The position numbers and the translations under genes were made by a program. From contig NZ_JAPEOB010000002.1 in the NCBI RefSeq assembly GCF_026341775.1, positions 2,170,001-2,234,000 of the forward strand: a DNA stretch of 64,000 bases. The letters are read 5' to 3'. This DNA is from Streptomyces sp. NBC_00654. GTDB taxonomy: Bacteria > Actinomycetota > Actinomycetes > Streptomycetales > Streptomycetaceae. The notes beneath the pieces were generated by a model that ran no database searches, was not told the DNA's origin, and saw only the letters and a program-made list of their open reading frames with translations. The stretch's first letter is position 1. Each line of letters begins with the position of its first letter. Shown here piece by piece: positions 45,838-53,289 of the stretch.

Positions 45838-47510
45838 ACCGTCCACCACACGGTGCTGTCCGCGGGCAGGACGGCCTCGGCGCCGTCGACGGTCACCGGG
45901 GCGCTGGACAGCAGCACGCTGCCGCGGGCCGCCATCCGTACCGGGGTGCCGGTGGTGTTGACGGTGCAGACGAAGCCGGGCCGGCCGAAGACCAGGACGC
46001 CCTCGGGGGCCTCCAGCCACTCGACCGCGGTCCCCGCACCGAGTCCCGGGTGTTCGCGGCGGGCGGCGATCGCGGAGCGGTACAGCTCCAGCGTGGAGCC
46101 CTCCACGCCGGCCTGAGCCTCGATGGAGAGCTCGCCCCAGCCGGCGGGCTGCGGCAGCCAGCTGCCGCCGCTGCCGAAGCCGTACGAGCTGCCCTCGCGG
46201 GTCCACGGGATCGGCACCCGGCACCCGTCGCGGAAGCCGTCCTGGCCCTGCGCGCGGAAGAACGACGGGTCCTGGCGGACCTCGTCGGGCAGGTCCGTGA
46301 CGTCGGGCAGGCCGAGCTCCTCGCCCTGGTAGACGTAGGCGGAGCCGGGCAGGGCCAGCATCAGCAGCGTCGCCGCGCGGGCCCGGCGCAGGCCGAGCTC
46401 GCGGTCTCCCGCGGTACGGATCTGGGTGCCGAGGCCGGGCGGGTTGGCGAAGCGGGTGGAGTGCCGGGTGACATCGTGGTTGGAGAGCACCCAGGTGGTG
46501 GGGGCGCCGACCGGCCGCATCGCGTCCAGCGAGGTGTCGATGACCTTGCGGAGCTCGGCGGCGTCCCAGGCGGTGGACAGGTACTGGAAGTTGAAGGCCT
46601 GGTGCATCTCGTCGGGGCGCACATAGTTGGCGGTGCGCTCGACGGTGGGGGTCCAGGCCTCGGCGACGGCGATCCGCTCGCCGGGGTACTCGTCCAGGAT
46701 GGTGCGCCAGCTGCGGTAGATCTCGTGCACGCCGTCCTGGTCGAAGAACGGCATGACGTCGTTGCCGAGCAGCTTGAGCTGGTCGTGGCCGCCGAGGTCC
46801 GGCAGGCCCTCGGCCTTGACGAGACCGTGGGCGACGTCGACGCGGAAGCCGTCGACGCCCATGTCGAGCCAGAAGCGCAGGATCGAGCGGAACTCGTCGG
46901 CGACGGCCGGGTGTTCCCAGTTGAAGTCGGGCTGCTCGGGGGCGAACAGGTGGAGGTACCAGTCGCCGGGGGTGCCGTCGGGGCCGGTGGTCCGGGTCCA
47001 GGCGGGGCCGCCGAAGATGGACTCCCAGTCGTTGGGCGGGAGTTCGCCGTTCTCGCCCTTGCCGGGCCGGAAGTGGTAGCGGTCGCGCAGGGCGGAGCCG
47101 GGGCCCTCGGCCAGGGCGCGCCTGAACCACTCGTGCCGGTCGGAGGAGTGGTTGGGCACCAGGTCCACGATGATGCGCAGGCCCAGGTCATGGGCGTCGC
47201 GGATCAGGGCGTCGGCGTCCAGGAGGCTGCCGAACATCGGGTCGATGGCCCGGTAGTCGGCGACGTCGTAGCCCGCGTCGGCCTGCGGCGACGCGTAGAA
47301 GGGGCTGAGCCAGACGGCGTCGACGCCGAGGTCCCTGAGGTACGGGAGCCGGGCGGTGACGCCTGCGAGATCGCCCATGCCGTCGCCGTTGCCGTCGGCG
47401 AAGCTGCGTGGATAGACCTGGTAGATCACCGCGTCCTGCCACCAGCCGGTGCGGTGGCCCGGGGCGTCGTCGGACGTGCCGGTGGAGGGGGCAGCGAGGT
47501 GCTGGGTCAT
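45834..47510 (-). CDS. aglA: Intracellular alpha-glucosidase, GH13
   Basis: A 558-residue enzyme without a signal peptide. It hydrolyses maltose and maltodextrins after uptake. GH13 motifs: DAVIYQVYPRSFADGNGDG near 26, DLVPNHSSDRHEW near 117, DGFRVDVAHG near 217, IAVAEAW near 280 and LSNHDVTRHSTR near 338. It lies 106 nt after malG and is coupled to the regulator gene. Confidence 0.95.
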   Translation of the reverse strand: MTQHLAAPSTGTSDDAPGHRTGWWQDAVIYQVYPRSFADGNGDGMGDLAGVTARLPYLRDLGVDAVWLSPFYASPQADAGYDVADYRAIDPMFGSLLDADALIRDAHDLGLRIIVDLVPNHSSDRHEWFRRALAEGPGSALRDRYHFRPGKGENGELPPNDWESIFGGPAWTRTTGPDGTPGDWYLHLFAPEQPDFNWEHPAVADEFRSILRFWLDMGVDGFRVDVAHGLVKAEGLPDLGGHDQLKLLGNDVMPFFDQDGVHEIYRSWRTILDEYPGERIAVAEAWTPTVERTANYVRPDEMHQAFNFQYLSTAWDAAELRKVIDTSLDAMRPVGAPTTWVLSNHDVTRHSTRFANPPGLGTQIRTAGDRELGLRRARAATLLMLALPGSAYVYQGEELGLPDVTDLPDEVRQDPSFFRAQGQDGFRDGCRVPIPWTREGSSYGFGSGGSWLPQPAGWGELSIEAQAGVEGSTLELYRSAIAARREHPGLGAGTAVEWLEAPEGVLVFGRPGFVCTVNTTGTPVRMAARGSVLLSSAPVTVDGAEAVLPADSTVWWTV

Positions 47511-47538
47511 GTCGTCCCTGGGGTGTCTGGGTGGGGAG

Positions 47539-47571
47539 CGGCGCCGGGACCGGGTCGGGGGTCCGGCGCCG
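47539..47571. other. Hairpin between malG and aglA
   Basis: An 11-12-bp stem with one bulged base in the 106-nt malG-aglA gap. It could attenuate transcription or stabilise the upstream message. Confidence 0.5.
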
Positions 47572-47616
47572 CCGTGACGGGTGCGGTCGGTCGTGCGGGC
47601 TCTGCCGGTGTCCGGC

Positions 47617-48495
47617 TCAGCCCTTGACGGCTCCGGCGGACATGCCGGTGACCAGATGCTTCTGCGCGAACAGGAAGACCAGGGCGGCCGGGATCGCGAT
47701 GAGTACGGAGGCGGCGGTCATCGGGCCCCACTGGGCCCCGTACTGGTTGACGAACTTCTGCAGTCCGCCGGCGAGCGTGAGGTTCTCGTCGCCGACCATG
47801 AAGGCGGAGGCGTACGCGACCTCGCCCCAGGCGGTGATGAAGGAGTAGAACGCGGTGACGGCGAGGCCGGGCTTGGCGAGCGGCAGGATGAGCCGCCAGA
47901 ACGTGCCGAACGGGGTGAGGCCGTCGACCTGGCCGGACTCGTCGATCTCGCGCGGGATGGTGTCGAAGAAGCCCTTCATCATCCAGGCGCAGAACGGCAC
48001 CGAGATGGTGAGGTAGGTGATGACGAGACCGGCGGGCTGATTGAGCAGGCCGATGTTCGACATGATGTTGTAGATCGGCACGATGAGGACCGCGACCGGG
48101 AACATCTGGGTGATCAGCAGCGTCCACATCAGCCCGCGCTTGCCGGGGAAGCGGAAGCGGCTGACGGCGTAGCCGGTGGTGGCGGAGACGAACACCCCGA
48201 TGACGGTGGAGAGTCCCGCGATGATCACGGAGTTGCCGAACCAGCTCAGGAACTCGGTGTCCCGGATCAGGTTCGTGTAGTTCACGAACGTGGTCTCGCG
48301 GAAGAAGTCCGTCGTCGTGGCGTACTTGGCGGGCTTGAGCGAGGTCAGCAGGACCCACAGCACCGGGAAGACCGCGATGACGGACGCGATGATCAGGGTG
48401 AGGTGCAGGGCCACGGAGGCGAGCGGCGAACGGTCGCCGCGCAGGCGCGGCCTGCGGGCGGCGTGCTGGGCGGGGTGCTGGGCTGCGGTGGTCAC
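47617..48495 (-). CDS. malG: Maltose/maltodextrin ABC transporter permease
   Basis: A 292-residue membrane protein with about six helices (LHLTLIIASVIAVFPVLWVLLTSL first). The EAA loop is near 190-210 (EIDESGQVDGLTPFGTFWRLILPLAKPG). GTG at 48495 overlaps the malF stop by 4 nt. No ATPase gene is in the operon; a shared MsiK-type ATPase encoded elsewhere is the streptomycete norm. Confidence 0.94.
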   Translation of the reverse strand: MTTAAQHPAQHAARRPRLRGDRSPLASVALHLTLIIASVIAVFPVLWVLLTSLKPAKYATTTDFFRETTFVNYTNLIRDTEFLSWFGNSVIIAGLSTVIGVFVSATTGYAVSRFRFPGKRGLMWTLLITQMFPVAVLIVPIYNIMSNIGLLNQPAGLVITYLTISVPFCAWMMKGFFDTIPREIDESGQVDGLTPFGTFWRLILPLAKPGLAVTAFYSFITAWGEVAYASAFMVGDENLTLAGGLQKFVNQYGAQWGPMTAASVLIAIPAALVFLFAQKHLVTGMSAGAVKG

Positions 48496-49508
48496 CAGTT
48501 GTCTCCCTGGGTGCGCAGGACTCGCCGGTAGACCACGGCGAAGAGCATCAGGAGTACGAGGATCAGCACGCCCCAGGTGGAGGACTGCGCGAAGTCGCGC
48601 GGGCTGATCTCGAAGGAGAACTTGTACGCCTGGGTGACGAGGATCTGGGTGGCCTCGCCGGGTCCGCCGCGGGTCAGCAGGAAGATCACCGGGAACATGT
48701 TGAAGGTCCAGATGGTGGAGAGCAGGACCACCGTGGTGGAGACCGGGCGCAGTCCGGGGAGCGTGATGTGACGGAAGCGCTGCCAGGCGGTGGCGCCGTC
48801 CATCTCCGCGGCCTCGTACTGCTCCGAGGGTATGGACTGCAGTCCGCCGAGCAGGGCGACCATCATGAACGGGATGCCGAGCCAGACGTTGACCGCGATG
48901 ACGGAGAACTTGGCCCAGGTGGGGTCGTTCAGCCACGGCACCCCGTCGATGCCCGCACCGCTCAGGACCTTGTTGAGCAGTCCGCGGTCCTCGTTGTAGA
49001 GGAAGCGCCAGGCGAAGACGGAGACGAAGCCGGGGATGGCCCAGGGCAGGATGAGTGCCATGCGGTAGGCGGAGCGCCCGGCGATACGGCGGTTGAGGAT
49101 ATTGGCCAGCGCCATGCCGAGGCAGAAGGTGATGCCCACGCAGGAGACCGTCCACACCAGCGTCCAGCCGAGCGTGCCGAGGAACTGGGTACCCGTCAGC
49201 GCGTCGACGTAGTTGTCCGCACCCACGAACTTGTAGGTGGCGGGCATCTCGTTGACCCCGATGGAGCGGGCGACGTTGCGCTCGTTGGCATCGGTCAGCG
49301 ACAGATAGACACCGCGGACCAGCGGGTAGCCGATGATCACGCCGATGACGAGGACGACCGGGGCGACCATGACCCAGGCGTACCAGTGGGTCGACACGGC
49401 GCGCCGGAGCCGGCCCGGCGTCGGGGGGTTGCCAGTACCGCGGCTGGGGCCGCGGACGACGACGTCGTCCGCGGCCTTCGCCACCGACTGGCTGGTGTGG
49501 ACAGCCAT
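48492..49508 (-). CDS. malF: Maltose/maltodextrin ABC transporter permease
   Basis: A 338-residue membrane protein. After a hydrophilic ~35-residue start, WVMVAPVVLVIGVIIGYPLV begins the helices. The EAA loop is AAEMDGATAWQRFRHITLPGLRP near 238-260. It forms the channel with MalG, starts 19 nt after malE, and is coupled to malG. Confidence 0.94.
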   Translation of the reverse strand: MAVHTSQSVAKAADDVVVRGPSRGTGNPPTPGRLRRAVSTHWYAWVMVAPVVLVIGVIIGYPLVRGVYLSLTDANERNVARSIGVNEMPATYKFVGADNYVDALTGTQFLGTLGWTLVWTVSCVGITFCLGMALANILNRRIAGRSAYRMALILPWAIPGFVSVFAWRFLYNEDRGLLNKVLSGAGIDGVPWLNDPTWAKFSVIAVNVWLGIPFMMVALLGGLQSIPSEQYEAAEMDGATAWQRFRHITLPGLRPVSTTVVLLSTIWTFNMFPVIFLLTRGGPGEATQILVTQAYKFSFEISPRDFAQSSTWGVLILVLLMLFAVVYRRVLRTQGDNW

Positions 49509-49527
49509 CAGTGGGCCAACCTTCCTG

Positions 49528-50799
49528 TTACTTCCAGCCCTTGAGGAGCTTGCGGTAGGAGTCGCCGGTCGCGGAGGCGGCCTTCTCCGGGGTGGTCTGG
49601 TCGGTGAGGACCTTGGTGTACTCGGTGACCAGCGGGGCGAAGAGGCTGCCGGTCTCGGGGATCCAGGGGCGCTCGACGGCGGTCTCGACGACCGGCTTGA
49701 AGAAGCCGACGATCTCGCTGTCCACGGCCTCCTGCTTGGCGTAGGCGGAGGTACGGGTCGGCAGCAGGTTCAGCTCGCCGGCCGTCCGGGCCTGGCTCTG
49801 CACGGAGGTCATGTACTCGACGAAGGCGTAGGAGGCGTCGAGGTTCTTGGAGCCCGCGTAGACGGCGAGGTTGTGGCCGCCCTGCGGGGCGCCCTGGGCG
49901 ACGGAGCCGGCCGGGACCGGGGCGATGCCCAGGTTCTCCTTGTCCTTGAACTCATTGCCCGCGAGGGTGTCGGCGACGGCCCACGGGCCGTTGATCATCA
50001 TCGCGACCTTGCCGTCCTTGAACGACGACTGCATGTTCTCCCAGCCGTCGGTGGCGTCGGTCTTGGCGGCCCCGGACTCGACGAGGTCCTTGACGACCTT
50101 GAACGCCTTGACGCTCTCGGGCTTGTCGACGGTGACGGACTTGTTGCTGGCGTCGACCAGGTCGCCGCCCTCGCCGTACAGGAACGACAGGAACCAGTAG
50201 GCGTCGTCGCCGCGGAGGTAGAGGCCGGTCTTGCCGGTCTTGTCCTTGATCTTCTCCGAGACGGTCTTCAGGTCGGCGATGGTCGTCGGTACCTCGACCC
50301 CGGCCTCCTTGAAGATCTTCTTGTTGTAGAAGACGCCCATGGAGTCGATGACCTGGGGAACGGCGTACGTCTTGCCGTTGTACTTGGTGGACGCGGCGGC
50401 CTGCTTGAGGAAGTCGCCCTCGTCCTTCAGCGCGGCGGTGCCGTCCAGCGGGGCCAGGTAGCCGAGGTCCGCGAACTCGGGGGTCCAGGCGACCTCGGAG
50501 CGGATCACGTCGGGGGCGCCGCCGCCCGACTGCGCGGCGTTCTTGAACTTGTTCTGCGCCTCGCCGAAGGGGACGTTGACGTACTTGACGTCGACCTTCG
50601 GGTGCTCCTTCTCGAAGCCCTCGGCCAGCTTCTTGAAGACCTTGTCCTCGCTGCCGACGGTCGAGGTGTCCCACCAGGTAACCGTGCCGGAGAGCTCGCC
50701 CGAGCTCTTGCCGCCACCGGACTCGTCATCGCTGCCGCAGGCGGTCGCCGCGAGCGCCAGGGCCGCGACCAGGGCGGTGGCCGTTATGCCACGTCGCAT
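49528..50799 (-). CDS. malE: Maltose/maltodextrin-binding lipoprotein
   Basis: A 423-residue substrate-binding protein. The signal ITATALVAALALAATAC has its lipobox cysteine near 22. A Ser/Gly-rich tether is followed by a type I extracellular solute-binding domain (GTVTWWDTSTVGSEDKVFKKL, and MINGPWAV near 270). It delivers maltodextrins to MalFG. It is first in the operon, preceded by the CTTGC/GCAAG palindrome. Confidence 0.95.
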   Translation of the reverse strand: MRRGITATALVAALALAATACGSDDESGGGKSSGELSGTVTWWDTSTVGSEDKVFKKLAEGFEKEHPKVDVKYVNVPFGEAQNKFKNAAQSGGGAPDVIRSEVAWTPEFADLGYLAPLDGTAALKDEGDFLKQAAASTKYNGKTYAVPQVIDSMGVFYNKKIFKEAGVEVPTTIADLKTVSEKIKDKTGKTGLYLRGDDAYWFLSFLYGEGGDLVDASNKSVTVDKPESVKAFKVVKDLVESGAAKTDATDGWENMQSSFKDGKVAMMINGPWAVADTLAGNEFKDKENLGIAPVPAGSVAQGAPQGGHNLAVYAGSKNLDASYAFVEYMTSVQSQARTAGELNLLPTRTSAYAKQEAVDSEIVGFFKPVVETAVERPWIPETGSLFAPLVTEYTKVLTDQTTPEKAASATGDSYRKLLKGWK

Positions 50800-50880
50800 C
50801 TGAACTCCTTCAACTGCCGTACCGCTCCGTCGCGGCGCCGGGTCGACGTGAACGTAACAAGGATGAAAGAGGACCGAAAG

Positions 50881-50905
50881 ACCTTGCGGAAGATTTCTGC
50901 AAGGT
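50881..50905. promoter_or_regulatory. MalR operator at the malE promoter
   Basis: A perfect 7-bp inverted repeat ACCTTGC / GCAAGGT with an 11-bp spacer, 82-106 nt before malE. Together with the next site it fills the 370-nt malE-malR gap, which otherwise shows no gene. Confidence 0.75.
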
Positions 50906-51041
50906 CCGGCGATCGTTACATTCGCGTGTCCTCAAGGTTGCCGCCAGAACCCTTGACGGAATCCCCTACCCCCTGCTGACACAGGCCACGCGCGGTGAAT
51001 GCGTAGTGCGACGATCTGATCGCGGCCCGCACGAGGGGCCC

Positions 51042-51063
51042 GCAAGAGCTTGCAAGACGTTGC
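51042..51063. promoter_or_regulatory. MalR operator near malR
   Basis: The cluster GCAAG-AG-CTTGCAAG-ACG-TTGC includes a perfect 8-bp palindrome, 107-128 nt before malR. It suggests autoregulation. Confidence 0.65.
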
Positions 51064-51169
51064 CGCGGATCTGCGGGCGGGCGCCGTCACCGACGGCCGG
51101 GAGGGAGCCTCGCGCCCGAATCCCGCTCACAGTGGGCAATCCGACACAGGCCCGGTACAGTCGCCTTCC

Positions 51170-52213
51170 ATGACCGCACGGCTTGCCGATATCGCAACTC
51201 AGGCGGGGGTCAGCGAAGCGACGGTCAGCCGAGTCCTGAACGGCAAGCCCGGTGTCGCAGCGGCCACCCGCGAATCCGTCCTCGCGGCGCTCGACGTCCT
51301 GGGCTACGAACGCCCCGTACGGCTGCGCAGGCGCAGTGCGGGACTGGTCGGCCTGATCACGCCCGAGCTGGAGAACCCCATCTTCCCGGCGCTGGCGCAG
51401 GTCATCGGCCAGGCGCTGACCCGGCAGGGCTACACCCCGGTGCTGGCGACACAGAGTCCCGGCGGATCCACCGAGGACGAGCTGACCGAGATGCTCGTCG
51501 ACCGCGGCGTCTCCGGCATCATCTTCGTCTCCGGGCTGCACGCGGACACCTCCGCCGACATGCGGCGCTACGAACAACTGCGCGCCAAGGGCGTCCCCTT
51601 CGTCCTCGTCAACGGCTTCTCGCCGAAGGTGCAGGCCCCGTTCATCTCGCCCGACGACCGGGCGGCGATGCGGCTCGCGGTGACGCATCTGGTCGCGCTG
51701 GGACATCAGCGGATCGGCCTCGCGGTCGGCCCCAAGCGCTTCGTTCCCGTACTCCGCAAGATCGAGGGCTTCCACGCCACGATGCACGAACAGCTCGGCC
51801 TCCCCCCGGAGCGGGTGGAGGAGTTGATCGAGCACTCTCTGTACACGCTGGAGGGCGGTCAGGCCGCCGCCTCGGCACTGCTGGAACGCGGGTGCACGGC
51901 CGTGGTGTGCGCGAGCGACATGATGGCCCTGGGCGCGATCCGGGCGGCCCGGCGGCTGTCGCGACAGGTGCCGCGCGATCTGTCGGTGGTGGGTTACGAC
52001 GATTCGCCGCTCATAGCGTTCACCGATCCGCCGCTGACCACGATCCGGCAGCCGGTGACGGCGATGGGCCAGGCCGCCGTCCGTACGCTCCTGGAGGAGA
52101 TCGGCGGAACCCCGGCCCCGCACAGCGAGTTCGTCTTCATGCCCGAGCTGGTGGTTCGCGGTTCGACGGCGTCGGGACCCGGACCCTCCTCAGGGTCCCA
52201 CTCTCGTCCTTGA
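51170..52213 (+). CDS. malR: LacI-family maltose regulator
   Basis: A 347-residue repressor. The HTH is LADIATQAGVSEATVSRVLNG near 4-24, followed by hinge ERPVRLRRRSAGLVGL and a sugar-binding domain. The ATG at 51170 puts the HTH at the extreme N-terminus, as is usual. It is divergent from malEFG, with operators in the shared gap. Maltose-type sugars should relieve repression of malE and the amylase gene. Confidence 0.93.
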   Translation: MTARLADIATQAGVSEATVSRVLNGKPGVAAATRESVLAALDVLGYERPVRLRRRSAGLVGLITPELENPIFPALAQVIGQALTRQGYTPVLATQSPGGSTEDELTEMLVDRGVSGIIFVSGLHADTSADMRRYEQLRAKGVPFVLVNGFSPKVQAPFISPDDRAAMRLAVTHLVALGHQRIGLAVGPKRFVPVLRKIEGFHATMHEQLGLPPERVEELIEHSLYTLEGGQAAASALLERGCTAVVCASDMMALGAIRAARRLSRQVPRDLSVVGYDDSPLIAFTDPPLTTIRQPVTAMGQAAVRTLLEEIGGTPAPHSEFVFMPELVVRGSTASGPGPSSGSHSRP

Positions 52214-52289
52214 GGTGCATATCGTGCGACCGGAACCCGACCGGAGGATGATCGGGCGGAGGGGGACGTATCTGGCAGACTCTGTGCCT

Positions 52290-53219
52290 ATGGGTGAATC
52301 GCACGTGAAAACACAGGAAGGCCGAACGGCCGGCACCCCGTCACCCATCGTGGACGAGGCGGCCCCCGAGGCCAAGCGGAACGGAAGAACGGCGAAGCTC
52401 GGTGCACTGCGTGCCCCGCGCCGTCCACGGCTCTGGTTCGAAGTCCTGCTGATCGCGGTCAGTTACTGGCTGTACTCACTTGTGCGCAACGCCGTTCCCG
52501 AGCAGAAGGCCGCCGCCCTGAGCAACGCCGACTGGATCTGGTCGGTGGAGAAGTCGCTGGGCCTCGCCTTCGAGCAGTCCGTCAACCATGCCGTGAACTC
52601 GGTGACATGGCTGATCGTGTCGATGAACTACTACTACGCGACGCTGCACTTCGTGGTCACCGTCGGAGTGCTCGTCTGGCTGTTCCGCCGTCACCCCGGC
52701 CGCTACGCGGCGGCCCGGATGGTGCTCTTCGCGACCACGGCCGTCGCCCTGCTCGGCTACTACCTGTACCCGCTGGCACCGCCCCGTCTGATGAACGGCG
52801 GGCACTTCATCGACACGGTGCTGCTGCACGAGACCTGGGGTTCGATGGCCTCGGGCAACTTCAAGAACATGTCGAACCAGTACGCGGCGATGCCCTCCAT
52901 GCACATCGGCTGGTCGCTCTGGTGCGGTCTGACCATCTTCGCGCTCGCGTCCGCCCCCTGGGCCCGGATCCTGGGGCTGCTCTACCCGATGGCCACCCTC
53001 GTCGTGATCGTGGCGACGGCCAACCACTTCTGGCTGGACGCGGTGGGCGGCATGGCCTGCCTGGCGTTCGGCTTCGCCCTCTCGTACGCCTGGTACGGAT
53101 CGCTGCCCCACCGCCTGCCGAAACTGGTGCCGTCCGGCCGGGGACGTCTGTCGGCGGTGTCCCAGGGCGTCTCGCCACGGGCCCGGCGCCCGGTACCGGA
53201 GTCCTCGGGCCGCCGCTGA
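52290..53219 (+). CDS. PAP2-family membrane phosphatase
   Basis: A 309-residue protein with about five or six membrane helices after a hydrophilic ~50-residue N-terminus. YLYPLAPPRLM near 162, PSMHIGWSLWCG near 205 and ANHFWLDAVGG near 248 carry the PAP2_3 catalytic His and Arg/Asp residues. It probably removes phosphate from, or transfers head groups on, lipids at the outer face of the membrane. No good ribosome site precedes the ATG at 52290; a GTG 15 nt downstream is an alternative. Confidence 0.85.
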   Translation: MGESHVKTQEGRTAGTPSPIVDEAAPEAKRNGRTAKLGALRAPRRPRLWFEVLLIAVSYWLYSLVRNAVPEQKAAALSNADWIWSVEKSLGLAFEQSVNHAVNSVTWLIVSMNYYYATLHFVVTVGVLVWLFRRHPGRYAAARMVLFATTAVALLGYYLYPLAPPRLMNGGHFIDTVLLHETWGSMASGNFKNMSNQYAAMPSMHIGWSLWCGLTIFALASAPWARILGLLYPMATLVVIVATANHFWLDAVGGMACLAFGFALSYAWYGSLPHRLPKLVPSGRGRLSAVSQGVSPRARRPVPESSGRR

Positions 53220-53289
53220 GGCCCCGGGCCGCCGAGGAGCCGTGAGGCCCCGCGCGGCCCCGTGCGCGGCCCCTGCCGGCCGTGGAACC

